A stretch of 64,000 nt of DNA from Harmothoe impar (lineage: Eukaryota; Annelida; Polychaeta; Phyllodocida; Polynoidae), in contig OX381719.1 of the NCBI GenBank assembly GCA_947462335.1, forward strand, positions 64,582,808-64,646,807. The letters run 5' to 3'. The translations under genes and the position numbers were made by a program. This document shows, in pieces, positions 22,905 to 37,100 of the stretch. Every line of letters starts with the position of its first letter. Position 1 is the first letter of the stretch. Below the pieces are notes generated by a model. That model was given only the letters and a program-made list of their open reading frames with translations. It was not told the origin of the DNA and searched no databases.

Positions 22905-23300
22905 AAAGTCACAATAACAATTACATGAGACCAAATAGCCCCCTGACAATGACCAGTTCAGGGCCAGTCAGGGACGAATCAAAAATAATCTAACCCAGAT
23001 TTTCAGACCACGTAACAAACAACAACCATGTTTTTGGCCTTGCTTTTCCTGTGTCACAGTGACTATAAAAGTACCTGCCACCCAAGTGCTACTAAAACTG
23101 AACCAGAAAGTGCCTGGTTCCAGGCCATAGATAGCAGCACAATGTGTTTTATGCTCATTTTATTCAGAGTTGAGATATGGAATAACATGAACTTGGCGTT
23201 GCATGAAATAGTACAAGTACATAAAGTTTAAGAATTCCAGCCACATTGAAACCATCATAGCAGGATCATAAATAGGATCTTATATTGCTCAAATGGTCAC
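22905..23300. repeat. Long interspersed repeat, right flank of the minisatellite
   Basis: This is collinear with 52230-52620. Shared words include 'TTTTTGGCCTTGCTTTT' type sequence, 'CCCAAGTG.TACTAAAACTGAAC' and 'GGATCATAAATAGGATCTTA'. No gene is supported. Confidence 0.6.
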
Positions 23301-24890
23301 CGAGCAGCTGTGTTAAATTCCTACACCATTTGGAACATAGGCCTAAATGTACGCCGTCTCTGTTTCTCCCTGACTTCACCAGTTGGTCTTTTACACTTGC
23401 AACCCAATTTTCCGAAATACTGCTCTATTTGACTTCTACAACATCAAGGTTTCCTCAACTATTGATTCCAGGATCAGTTGAAAGACTCCACAGAATTGCA
23501 GACATTGTGTCTGTTGGAATACTGCCTAAAGGGTGTGGACTCTACTCACCTCCATACAGAATTATACTATCAGGTATCGTCTTGTGTACCACTCAAATGA
23601 AAAAGCTATTAAGTCCAGGTTTACAGATATCAGATAAAATCCTCAACTTAAGTGTTATTAAGAACAAAAGTGTTTCAATTCCTAAATCGGAGGGTTTTGA
23701 AGTAAGTTTTCAGGGGTAGCCCTTTCCCTCAAATTCCGAGATTCTGACTAGACAGTGCTTTTATAAATCTTGTTTTTGCCAGATTCTTTAGTTTTGTAAT
23801 TTGCTAGATTTTTCTTCAGAGAGAGCGGGTGTACCGAGGAAAAGACAAAATGGTCATTCACACCTGTAGATTTTCTGCAGAAGTCTGTGTACAATTTGTA
23901 GGTTTATGTTGGCCTTATCGGTGTCAGACCTTAGATGTATGTACATACCAGTAACCATCTAAACAAGGCCGCTGTGCCCCAAAAAGCAGGACACTTTGTC
24001 ATGTGACACTCAGGAATTGGCATTTTCTCCCATACTTGCACACAACATGAACTAGATCTGAATAATCTATTTACACTTATAACTAAGCAGGAGGTACGGA
24101 TGGAGGCAGGGTTACATGGTGAACAACCTATCAACAGGAGAAGATTGAGGCTGACTCCAATAATCTGTGTGAAAGCTACACCTGTGAGTCTGGTACACAA
24201 GGTAGGTATATACATGGTGCTACAAGAGGTAGGAGGGCTGTGGGCAGGAACCATGACAGAGTGGTAGCGACAATATGTATGGCAAGGTAGGAAGGTAGGT
24301 AGGAGGAAAGAGCAGGTACAAACAGCAACACATTGTGAACGTTTAGGTGAATCCCCACAATCATACTATTAGTGTATTGGAAGGAGAAGACACAGTCTCT
24401 TGATAAAGCACAGAAAGCACTCCATTGGGTGAGTGTATGCATACTGTCTTCACTGATTTCTGGGATACAAGAAAGCCCCTGCACCAATACACATACATAC
24501 CATCTACTGTGCCTCTTACTCACCCAGCCATAGTCATGTATACACAGAACCAAGCTGTGTTCTCATTTAGAATAAAAATGGCTGATTCTGCTCAGAGAGT
24601 GTGTTGTTCTGGATTATGCTTTACTGCCCCCTGTGACCAGTATGGAGAGCCAAATGGGCAAATTGTATAGACAGAGTATGTGACAATGGTATAGAGGTAA
24701 CCCTTTAACAACTTGACCCTACTGTCAGGGAAGGGTAACTGAAGTTGACCCTGGTCTTTTGTGTATCACAAGTTGGAAAAGGTCAGTAATGTGTGCCTTT
24801 TCACTTATTTTGCAGAAACATGGATGTTCCATAACAAAAAGCCAGATAAGCTATTCATCATAGGTAATTGAACCTTATAAAAATGACACA
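23301..24890. other. Gene-free stretch upstream of the NLR gene
   Basis: I see no conserved coding region. A 144-codon open frame at about 23285-23719 begins in repeat sequence without an ATG and has no domain, so I leave it out. The last 70 bases probably hold the NLR promoter. Confidence 0.45.
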
Positions 24891-24898
24891 TATATAAG
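24891..24898 (+). promoter_or_regulatory. Candidate TATA box of the NLR-like gene
   Basis: The sequence TATATAAG lies 58 bp upstream of the start codon at 24956, a sensible TATA-to-ATG distance for a short 5' leader. No experimental start is known, so this is inferred from motif and spacing. Confidence 0.5.
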
Positions 24899-24955
24899 GT
24901 ATTGGTGGGAATATTACATAAATAGGCTACTTGAATCTTTACTGAACATTTCACC

Positions 24956-25156
24956 ATGGCTCGTCAAGTATCCGGCCGGGCGCTGAGGAACAGAAAGAAC
25001 CAGGAGGAGCAGGGGCTGCTTATCTCCCACCCCAGGTACTCTGACATCCTCAACAACAAGCGGCCAAGTCTGGTATCTACACTCCAGCCAGCAAGTCTAT
25101 GGCCACATCTACACGAGTATAGGGTGGTTGGAGAAAGCATCCAGGATGAAATAGCT
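24956..25156 (+). CDS. NLR exon 1: start of CARD 1
   Basis: This encodes 67 residues from MARQVSGR to QDEIA; the exon ends in phase 0 at the donor GTAAGT (25157). The helical segment after 'YSDILNNKRPSL' matches the first CARD helices. Confidence 0.8.
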
Positions 25157-28100
25157 GTAAGTTTATAGTAATGTAGAACAGAGTTAGTTGCATGCAAAAA
25201 AACAAATGTATGAATAGACTGATACCATAATTTTAGATAAACTATGAAAGTATATATATCAAATTGATACTTATAATCAAAAACAATGTACACCAATGAA
25301 ATTCGGTCCCACTTTTATTTCTAGTTGAAGACCACAAGGTCGGAAACCATAGAGCAGCTCCTAGACCATGTGGAGCTGGGACCCACGTGGCAGCTGCACT
25401 CGTTACTGAGGGCCTGCAACAGGACGCACCAGGACCACGTTATCAGGGAACTCGGCCTTGACCCTGACATGTATGATGGCCCCTCTCCTCCTGAGTCTGA
25501 CTCTGAGGATGACCTGCATCACACTCCTGTTGAACACTTACCAGGTAACAACTTTTCCATGGTTGATATTATGGGCATTGTATACAGGTGAAAAAGGGGT
25601 TTCATGGGATCAGTATGGATGGAAGCAGTGATTACCCGAGCTCTTAAGGTGTCTATAAGCAAGAGGGGAAGCTAAAATACCCTATGCAGAGGCCCATACT
25701 TACTAGATATTCTCAGGAATAGTTCATATTAAAACTGATATTCAAGATGCAATTGCAACAACTGTCCCCCTTTAATGCTGTGACCTCACAGTGTGGTCAG
25801 GGCGTTCCCAGTTGTCAGAAACGTTGTACCTGTATCCAAACCTTGCACATTGTTTTGGTTGGGGAAAGCAATCGAGCTATAACAGTGGGTCAAGTGCTTT
25901 AGTTTTTCCTCACGTCAATGCTCAGCCATTTTTGCGAAAACTAAATTATGGTTAGAGCATAAGCAGTAAGTAAATACTTCAAAACCAGAGTTAACTAGCA
26001 TTTATGCAGGTGTGCAAATCTTTAGGAGAAATTAATTAAGTTGAAATGAATCTATTTCAGTGAATTACAAAGTAGAGCAAATAGAACAGGAACATCACAA
26101 GCAAACCATACAGTCAGCCTCAGGAGGAAAGTAAGTATCTGTGTTGAGTGCTAGTGATTTTCATGATGATAAGATACATATCTAAAATTAGTAACTAGTT
26201 ATGTATAGATGATCCTGATAAAGAGCAGTGTAACAAGTCAAATGCTGATCACTGACGGACATTCTGACAATATATCACTGTACTTAGCAGCATAATTGAC
26301 ATGAATGCACAACTATCATTGGATTAACCAGGCTAGTACTATACGTCATAATTCAGCAGCCTTTTTCCGATATCGAATTGATAATTAAATTAAAAAGTTT
26401 TTTCAATCATTGTCATACAAACAAATATGTTAATGAGAACAGTCAATTAAATAGTACTTTATATTTTTAGATGGTTTGAATATTTGACTGTCCTGAGTGG
26501 TTTTCTATCAATTACAGAAGGCGAAACGAGCCACTCCCGGATGAGCTGAAGGCTGTACTAGACACAAACCGTGTGTACCTTGTAGACCAGATCATCCCAG
26601 ACGCTGTGTATGACCATCTTATACAGGACAACTCACTCACTGCAGAGGAGGTGGAAGAAATTAAGGTAAGGCTTTATACATCATTACACTACAGAGACAA
26701 TTAAATTATCACCCAATAAAAAACATAAAGGAGGTTGTACATGATCTTGTATCGACTCATAAACCTAATTGTTATTCATGAGTTTGAGTTTTAATAGCAT
26801 TTGTTTTCTTTTCTACTTTAATAAAATACTTACACACACAGATTTCAATATATATGAAAAATTATGCAGGCTAATCCACCCTTTTTACAGCCACAACCTT
26901 GTACCAATATAAAAATACTTTTAATGCTGTTTGCATAGACGAATATTGGTACACTAATTGCAAAAGAAGACATCTGAAGGAGGAGAAATGTATATGAAGA
27001 GGAGAAATATATAGGCTCAAACTCCTGACTGATGTTTTAGGATAGAGGAAGGACAAATCAGAAAGTTCTTAATATTTTTGAAAAAGTTCATATTATTGAA
27101 AGGTATATATCTCAGCTCCTTGGAACACTTTTTGATACATCTCTAACCTTAGCGGTCTAATTTTTATTGCCTCATGAGCTCGATTGTCCGTTTTCGGGTG
27201 ACTCCGAGACCAAAATAAGGTGATTATGTACATAATGTCTTAAAGTACATAACAGCAACTAATAACTTTGTTTACAAACTGGGACGACATATATCTTAAT
27301 GCATACCAATAATGGATACCCTCAGAAAAATAGTTTTTGAGATACAGCTCGATGAATATTGAAGATTTATCAAAAATATTAAAATTTTAACAACATACTC
27401 TCATTTTACCCTAGTTCACTCAAAATGGTTCAATTAATTATCAAAATCACTCTACAATATCCTGATGGTATATACTTTAGGAAATATGGACCATTAGGAC
27501 TTGGCACAGTACTGGCCTAAAAAGCGGCTATTTCACCTTATTTTGGTCTCGGAGTCACCCGGGTGACTCCAGGACCAAAATAAAATATTGTATAAATGTA
27601 GGTTAAATAAGTGGAATCATCAGATCTCTGGTTTAGAGCATTAGAGGGGGTGGATAGCAAGCAGTGGCACTAAAGATATCTAAAATATATAGGATATTAA
27701 CAATTCTGTGTGGGTTTTACTATTGTAGTGGGTCGCCGCTGTACTATTTCTAGGGAACCAGTTGGAGTTATATTTGGTATATGTGTTGTCGTGTATCCAG
27801 GCCGCACTCCTGTCTACTGCCGAGTATAAGGTTATATAAGCCCACCTGAGGAATGGTGGAGCGCGGCCTGGTTATGTGCATTGAGCCGTGACCGCCACGT
27901 GTCACCCGACATATCTCGGGTACAGTGTCGGCTCGGATGCACCGGCGCGTGGTTACCCGGAGTTCCTCGGGAACTCAAGTGTTTACGAGTAATGGAGAGA
28001 ATTACATAACGACCAGTACATAAGACCTGGAGTTCTGCTAATCGAGGACCCAGTCTTGCTGCGCACTTCGGCCAGCTTGGCTGCTCCACAACAGAGCTTC

Positions 28101-31100
28101 CCCGAACTCTGTTGTACCTTTTAGGCCTAGTCCTGTCGCTGCTTCCACCTTGGTCACCCTGCGTCTTTCTCTGTTCTACCCTCTGGGGGAACTAGAGGAG
28201 ATAGACGCACTGGTGTACAACTCCGGGTACAGAACTCCCTACGGGGGAGTCTGTCCCAAGAGGAGTTAACCAAGATGGAAGAGAGCATTGGAACTCGGGA
28301 ACTATGTACTAGACCGTGAGCGTATACCTCCTGTATGTTCATATGACCACTGGTGTTCAGAAGCCTATTTGATTATTGCTATCCGTCTGTATGATTACGA
28401 GCCGTATGTCAGAATGAATAAAGTGTAATTTCTGAACAACCTATTTTCGAATCTGGAGTTTTTCATAGCAGATGTCTATCTTAGAATAGCCAACAGCTAC
28501 ACTGGTGCCGTGACCACTTTGGGTAAGTATTGATTTACATTTATTTTGTTATTTTTCTTTCTGAAATTGAGAGGTAAGCTCTTATATGTTTGAACCAGAA
28601 TTGGTAGGTTTCAAGGATAGCTATTACAGGTTGCTTTTGTGTGGTGAAGATATGTCAGATACAGAGGTACCTCCCCCGTCGGTTACTAACCAAGGGGAGG
28701 GGATGCGTCCTAGATTGCGATCTAGGGTGAGGTTTAATGCTAGGCAGAAGGTGCATACGTTCAATCAGAATAGGGAAATTGGACATGGAGGGGAAGATAG
28801 CGCCCATGAAGTGAGATCTGAGGATTCACTAGGGGACCCTCCAGCGAAACGTCCAGCTCTGGAGCCAGATAGGGAAATGGTAGGCCGGGTCCAGGTAAGG
28901 GAAACATCAAGAGAAGATGTGATGCTTGGACCGGTAACCATAGAAGATATTGGAGAGGATAGTGACTCTAGTATACCTAGTCTGGAGGGTACAGTAGATG
29001 TACCAGTGAGATGGGAACTTAGACCGGTACCCACTGTGGAAGCAGTGGAAGGGACTAGAGTGGTGGTCCCAGTCAGTCAGGAAGGAGTTAAGGTAGTCAA
29101 AAGGGACGACCTAGGGGAAACTCCTGAGGAAGGGGAAGAGACAGCTGAGGTGATCTCCAGGGGAGATAAGCTGTTCCCAGATCCTTTTAGGCTGACGATA
29201 CCAGGTCTAGAGGTTCCACCTTATGAACCCAGGGAGAGGTTGAGCCTGGATGACATAAGGACGCTCAGATTGAGAAATGAGCATGAGCATATGAAAGAAG
29301 GGATAAGATTAGAGGAGGAATCCCTTAGAAAGCTGAAGGAGGAAAGGGAAGCTTTCGAAAAGAGTTTTTTGGCAAAGAGGTCGGGAAACATTGGGGAACA
29401 TGCAGCTCAGATAAAACATCTGGAACAAATTTCAGTCAATGTAGGTCTACTTGAGGGAACTGAAGTCAGATTGAAGTCTGAAACAGAAAAGCTAGTGGTG
29501 CGGAATAAAGAAATTAGTTCCGAGATACTGGCAAGACAGTTACAAGTAGCGGAGTATGATGAGTTGTTGAAGAAACAGGATAGTAAGTTAGGAGAGTTGG
29601 AAGCACTAGCTCAACAAGCTGAGAATCACATGGTGAAGAAACTGGAACCAGAAGTGACTAAGGTACAAAGGGACTCAGTGGGGACAGCACAAGAAGTGTC
29701 TAAAGATGAGACCTTTGTGACTGCCGACGAGCCCTCAGTATTTATAGTCAATACAGTGGAAGAGGTGGTGAAACCACCTGCCACTGAGGATCTAGATGGT
29801 TCCATGGTGATACATACAGCTGACATGTTATCCAGTGTGAGTGGACACTCATCCATGCATGGCAGTAAGTTTGATAAGAATGAGGAGTTCATGTTGGAAC
29901 TGTGTGGTAGAGTTGAAAAGCTGTTTCAGGAGAAGTTAGATTGCTTTCTTGAGGAAACAGAGTCAGTGAGTGTGGAGAATGACACCAAGGGAGTAAAAGG
30001 AGACGTTCCGGTAGCCCAGGCTACAGGGAATAAGCCTCCTGTGGGACCAGGTAACACTGCTCCAGCTCCAGGTGCTCATTCTACTCCAGCTCCGGGAACA
30101 AGGCAGGTTCCTACAGGTCCGGTAAACGTGTCTACAGTGGGTAGACCAGGTTTGCCCAAGGGGGTAAACATGAATGCTCGGCCGCCAGGTCAAGGGAATC
30201 TGGCAGGGCCTAACACCTCCTATGGGGGGTGGAGTAATGTTGGTCCGGATAACTGTTATGGGAACGCAAGACCTATGTTCAATATACCACCTCCCCCATT
30301 GCCTGGCAGTCATGTAACTCCAGGAAGCATGAATACACCAAGGACAGGAGGTACTATTCAAAGTGGGACACCCTACCAACATAGGGCAAATATGTCTATG
30401 GAAGATGAGGTAGTGTTCCAAAACAATCCAGCAATTAGAAGATTGGGGATTGATGCGGTACCGAATGACGTGGGGAACTTTAAAGCAGTGGACTATGCTT
30501 TGAGTCAGACTGATATACCGTTGAGAACGGGGATGACACCTGTGAGAAAGCAGGCTATCAAGATGAAGCAGTATGATGGCACAGTTCCATGGAGAAAATG
30601 GTTCACACGATTTTCAGCAGATATGAGACATAATGGTTGGGAAGGCGATGAATGCCTTGCAGCTTTGTCATGGTGTCTGCGGGATGGTCCTGGTGATCCC
30701 GCTCTAACAAGCTTTGAGTTAAGCGGGGGTAGAACGTACAAGGGATTAGTGGAAACAGCTTCTTGGGCTTTAGGTTCCACATCCGGTGCGGATCCCGCAT
30801 CTGAGCTAGAGGCAAGAGTTCAGAAGCCCGGTGAAGGGCACAGACAGTTTGGAATGGCTCTCAGAGTGCTAGCAGCAGAAGCATTTGCATCTATGAGTCC
30901 AAGTGATCCATGGCTGGTAAGGAAGTTGTCCAGCCTGTATATAGATGGACTTAAGGACGAAAGATTGTCGAGCGAGATTGCTTCACAGTGGAAGACCACT
31001 ATGTCACTAGCAGATATCTTCGAGCTTACAGAAGATGCTCTGAGAAAGAGGAAGCTGTTGAAAACTGTAGAGGCAGCCCCTGTAGCAGTAATAGAAATGC

Positions 31101-34100
31101 CCGTAGAAGAGGTTGAACTGACTACAGAGGGAGTGCAAGAGGTGGCAGCAATAGATCCTAAATGGAAAGGACGTCGTTCTTTTTATGTAAGACGAAGGGT
31201 TCCAGGATCAGACGCTCAAGCGCCAGAGGAGGGTGCATTGAAGACCATGATCGGAAAAGTCATGGAGGAGCGTAGTAAGGCTGAGAAGGCTGAAAAGGTC
31301 GCATCTCGTGGTCGCGGTAAGGGGAAACCCAACAAAGACACGAAATGTTATAATTGTGGGAAGAAGGGTCACTTTGCAAGGACATGTTGGTCCAAGGATA
31401 CTAAGAATGTATCATCGGTCGAGAAACAAAAAGACGGACCCTCTTCTGACCAAAGCCCACCACCGACGGAAAACTAACAGGGGTTGTTGTCGATGACAAG
31501 ATAACAACCCCACCTGTGATTGTCAAAGGTACTGTTAGGGGAGAATCAAAAGATTCCACTTCATGGGAACCGCTGGGGTTAGCCGCACCTGAGTCTGATC
31601 CGCCAGGTGGAGATGGGCCCCAGGGAACGGACGAGAATGGTGTTGAAGATTTAGCTCATCTGGACACCGTCCGCAGAATTGAGTTGGCGGAAGAAGTAGA
31701 AAGGTTTTGTGCTTCGCGACTCAAACCTGATGATCCTATAGTTAAGTTTCTCAACTCGAGGGGATATGACTTGGGCGGTGAAGCTGGAATCCAGAGATTT
31801 GCCTTGCAACCTTCCCCTTTACAAAGAAAGAGATGGTACTTGCCTGTGCAGATTCAGGGCTGCTTGGGGGAATTTCTGATTGATACTGGAGCTAGTCACT
31901 CCATGATGGGTCACCATTTCTTCAAGAAGCTCGCAGGTCTGTCGACTAACCCTGTGGGGTCTGGGTCGGTCAGAAGTGCTGATGGGTCTCATATGCGGAC
32001 ACATGGCAGACAGGTGATACCCTTTTGGGTGAATCAACATTCATTTGTTGTTTCAACAACTGTGGCTGAATTGACGGATGAGGGAATCTTGGGAGTAGAT
32101 TTTTGTTCTCTGTATGGGGCGGTATTGGATAGTGTGACAGGGGAACTCACTCTTCGATATCCACAAGAGATGAAAGTCCAGTGTGTACTCCGCCGGATTT
32201 CAGGCGTCTCGTCTGTCTCTCAGACAGTGCGAATTCCTCCCCGCCATGTGTGCAATGTAGTTGTATACTGCCGGGAAATGGAATTTGACCGCATGGGGGT
32301 GGTGGAACCGAATCAGCAGCATTTGAGTAAGCTGGGGTTGGTTTCCACCAGTGCCTTAGTGCAAAGTTCAAGACGAACAGTAGTACCAGTCAGTAATATG
32401 ACTTTTCAGGATGTGTACCTGGAAAAGGGGACGACCTTTGGGGACGTAACATATGCTGACGTGGTAGGAAGAGCTGACTCACCAGAAGTGGAGTTAGCAG
32501 TAAAGAGGGCAGTGGAAATAGGAGCTTTGGATCCATCCGCTATGCCAGTGGTATTGCAAGACACTGGAGAGCAGGATAGGAAGGAAGGATATGGTTTGCC
32601 ACTGCATCTTTTACCATTAGTGACAGATAGCCACTTGGAGACGGAGGAGGACAAACAGAGTCTAGCTCAGCTATTATGCGAGAATGCAGACTTGTTCTCC
32701 GCTCCAGGGGAGCAATTGGGTAGAACTGACCGAGTAACTCATCGGATAGACACCGGTTCTAGCCCACCATTGCGCTTGCCATACCGGCGCCTCCCGTTGT
32801 CTAAGAAACAGGCATTGGAGGATGAGGTGGACAAGATGTTAGGGGAAGGGATAATAAGGCCCTCAGATAGTCCATGGGCTAGTCCGGTGGTAATGGTTAC
32901 CAAAAAGGATGGCACCTGTCGGTTCTGTATAGATTACAGGAGACTGAATGGGATTACGAGGAAGAATGCCTACCCCTTGCCACGCATTGACGAAAGTCTG
33001 GATTCCTTGGGAGGCAATCACTGGTTTAGTACCTTAGATCTCCAGTCAGGATACTGGCAGATTGGGATGCACCCAGAGGATAAGGAAAAGACAGCATTCA
33101 CAACCCACCGGGGGTTGTTTGAGTTCAATGTAATGCCATTTGGCTTATGCAATGCTCCGGCTACTTTCGAGAATATGATGGAGACGATGCTAAGGGGATT
33201 GTTGTGGAAAAACTGTCTAGTTTATCTAGACGACATCATAGTTTTCGGGAAAACTCGGGAGGAGTGTCTATCAAATCTGAACAAGGTGATGGATCGATTG
33301 AGATCCTACAACCTTAGACTGAAAGCTAAGAAATGCAAGTTCTTCAGGCAATCAGTGGAATATCTGGGCCGAATAGTCAGTGGCACAGGTATTTCGGCGG
33401 ATCCAGGGAAATTAGAGGCTGTAGCTAATTGGGCAACGCCAAAAGACCAGAAAGAAGTGAGGTCATTTTTGGGTTTCTGCTCGTACTACCGCGATTTCAT
33501 TCCCGGATTTGCTGAGGTGTCAGCTCCATTACAGGCGCTGGTAGTAGGAAAAAGGAAGGGAATGTTGAAGCTACCACCGTTTATTTGGACGGAATTAGCT
33601 GGACAGGCTTTTCAGAAGCTGAAGGAGTTATTCACGGTAACTCCTGTGCTGAGCTATCCTACTGAGGGTGATCAGTTCATCCTGGACACCGACGCTAGCA
33701 ACGATAGCATAGGCGCTGTCTTATCCCAAGTGCAGGAAGGTAGAGAAGTGCCCTTGGCATTTGCTAGCAACAGCTTGAGTAAAACTCAACGCAATTATTG
33801 CACCACCAAGAGAGAGTTGTTGGCCATAGTAGTTTACACAAAGAAATTCCGCCATTATTTGTATGGTGGGAATTTTATTCTACGAACAGACCATTCATCC
33901 TTGAGATGGCTCCTTAATTTCAAGGAAGCAGATGGGATGATGGGTAGATGGATCTCCGCGTTGTCTGAACTAGGGATAGAGAATACCCAGATTCAGCATC
34001 GGAGCGGAGTGAAGCACGTAAATGCGGATTGTTTGTCTAGGAGACCAATCCGAAGATGTGCAAGAATGGACTGTGAAGACTGTGGCATACATAACGTGTT

Positions 34101-37100
34101 GGTGGCTCCAATAATGAATTTTGATCCGGCCTGGGAAGAGAACTTGGTGTTTTGGTCGGCGGAGTCCATACTTGAAGCTCAGCAGGATGACGATGGTATC
34201 AATATGATACGGAATCTGATCCTGGAGAGAGCTGCTCGTCCCGTCAGACCTGCTCTGTCATTAGAGTGTGTGGAAGTAAGGAACTTAGTGGGCCAATGGT
34301 CGCAGCTGGTAGTGCGAGACGGCCTATTGTGTAGATGGAAAACTCTTGAAGGCAAAGCCAGGAGGAGGCTACAGATAGTCTTGCCAGCTTCTCTGAGATG
34401 GGAAGTATTCGAGTTTTTCCATGGTCATCAGACTTCCGCTCATTTTGGCAGGAAACGGACTTTGGACAAACTCGCGAGGAGATATTACTGGCCTGGGATG
34501 TCTAAGGACGTAATACGTTGGTTGAGTGAATGCCCAACGTGTTGCCTGGTGAAGCCGGGCCCTGGGAAAGGTAAAACATCTCTCAGACAAGAACTGTTCG
34601 GAGTCAGATTTGCGAGGATAGCCATTGACATAATCACTGGCTTCCAGACAACTCCAAACTCCAACGTGTGCATGATGGTGGTACAAGACTACTATTCAAA
34701 GTACGTGAAGGTGATCCCAATGAAGGATCACACGGCATTAACTTGCGCACAAGCTTTGGTTGAGGAGTGGGTACTAACATTTGGCGCACCTCTCATGTTA
34801 CATTCAGACCAGGGTAGGGAGTTTGAATCGCGTCTCTTTCAGGGGATGCTGGAAGAATTAGCCATAGTTAAGACACGCACTAATCCGTACCGACCGCAGT
34901 CGGATGGGATGGTTGAGAGATTCAACCGCACGTTGATTCAGGGGCTGACCACGCTGGTTAATTCTAATCAGGATGACTGGGATACGTTTTCCCAGTATGT
35001 GGCTCATGCATACAACGGTACGGTGCATGCTTCAACTGGCTGCACTCCTAACAGCCTGGTATTTGGATCTGAGATCATAATGCCTGCAGATTTGGTCTTT
35101 GGCAGTGTACTGCGGAGAAAGGATGTCCCATGCCGAGTGGCATTTGCGGAATCCCTGCGCAGAGAATTGCGGGAAGGCTATGCATTGGTGAGAGGCCATT
35201 TGAAGAAAGCGGCCATCCATCAGAAGGTAGGGTATGATACAGGCTTGAGAGAGAGGAAGTATGTAGTTGGGCAAAAGGTGGTGAGATTGAAACCACCTGT
35301 ACATGGAAAAATCTCGAAGGGTTGGGATGGGCCATTTGAAGTGACAAAAGTAATATCGGATGTTACTGTGTTATTGAAAAATGTGAAAGGCAAGATTGTT
35401 GCAGGCCATGTAGATCGCCTGAAGCCTTGGCTAGGTCGCCGGCCCGGCGATGAGAATGAGCCTTTGGTAGAAGTGCCAATGCCCCAACCCAGGTGGGTGC
35501 GTAAAACACAGGTTACAGCACCCCCGCCTACAAAGAAGACTAGAAAAGCAACGCCAGCTAGGAAAGTCGATGGTAGGAAGAAGAAGAAGAAGTTAGTTAC
35601 TGAAAAGGAAACTAGAGAGGTTCCTACAGTAATTAAGAAGAAGAAACCCCAAGGACCCATACGTAGAAGTGCTCGTATAGCGGGTCGAGGTGCTGTTACG
35701 TAAGAGCGGCGGGGCTGGGTTTGTTTGTTGTGGTTACCCGAAATAGTTCGGGTCTCCAAGGACTTACCCGGTAAACCCCGGAAAGTTGCGTAACTGGTGC
35801 TGATTGTCAAAAACACAACGAGAAATACCGGATTTTATTCTTTAGTCTTTGTGACAGGAATAATGGTGAAATTGACCAGTAGATGGCATTGGGGTACCCA
35901 ACGTTCTGCTTTACTAAAGTTAGTTTTGAATGTTTACATGCTATGGTCTGCTTTACTAAAGTTAGTTTTGAATGTTTACATGCTATGGTCTGTGAGTTGG
36001 TTTCCCATTTAGTACTTGTCGTGATGGTTTCGGATTAGAATCCAATCAAACCTAGTCAGTAATTTTTCTAAGGATAATATGAGGATCCTAATACGAAATA
36101 TTATGTGGAAAGTACGGGTGTAAAACTCGTTACAACAACATGAGAAAAGGGACTCATACGTATTCCGAATTTGTTCGGACAACCAAAGAAATTTACTTTG
36201 ACACGTATTTTTTTTATAATGTTTGTTTAAAACAGCGTTCTGAAAGTTCATAAGCTACAAATGAGACAGCCGTGACGAACTGAAGAATTGCTATTACTTG
36301 AAATGATGTGAAAAAATACAATCCGAGAAAACCCGGCGAAGATTGCAACTACTACGCAGTTAACTCCGCCACCCGGTTTTCTTCGGATAATACCGGATAA
36401 CTTCTTCGGGAAGGGCTATCCGGTACCCGTGATCCTTTGCGCTTGGGTGCGCACGCATGCTGGTTTGGCGCGGAAAGCGTCAGTCCTGCACATACCGTTG
36501 GAGAGGGTGGATGCGAAGGCACCTCTCTCCGCGTATGTAACACCGGTTAGAACATCTACATGTGAGGGAGAGAGGAGACACTAAAGTGAGGTAGTACAGG
36601 AGGACACATTTGTAACAATTTTCCTGATTTTACTACTCATTTAAGCTCATTTTAAGAGTGGGCTCCTCTGGGCCGCCCTCTGTGTAGTTATCATGGCGGA
36701 TAACTATCCGTCGGGAGACTCCCATAGAAGGAGTCACTCGACGGAAGTTTCCCCTCTGTCGCAGGAACAGAGAGAGTTGTTAGCTTTGGGGGACCTGGAG
36801 TCAACAGCTCCGGTCGAGTATGATCTTCCAAAACGATTTCGGGAGGCAGATTTACCTAAATTTGTGTATCATCCACCAGCTAAGATGAAGAATAGGGGTG
36901 TGAAACGCCGAAATCACAGTAATATCTCTGAGATAAGGAAAGCTGAAAAGGTTAAAACCACACAGTATCTCCTAGCTCGGGGAGAACATGTTAAGAAACT
37001 GGTAGATATGGGTTTATCAGTGGCGCAAGCTAGGGGGTTCGTGTCAGGGCCGGGGTTAAAAGGACTCGAGGCCGGGGGATTTCCCTTGTTCCAGGTTGGG

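Noticed and set aside
23285..23719. 144-codon plus-strand ORF
   Set aside because: It starts without an ATG, lies in repeat-derived sequence also present near 52580, and shows no domain or conserved frame.
29963..30421. Minus-strand ORFs opposite gag, pol, ORF3 and the death-domain gene
   Set aside because: They are shadows of strongly coding plus-strand frames, with skewed composition and no domains.
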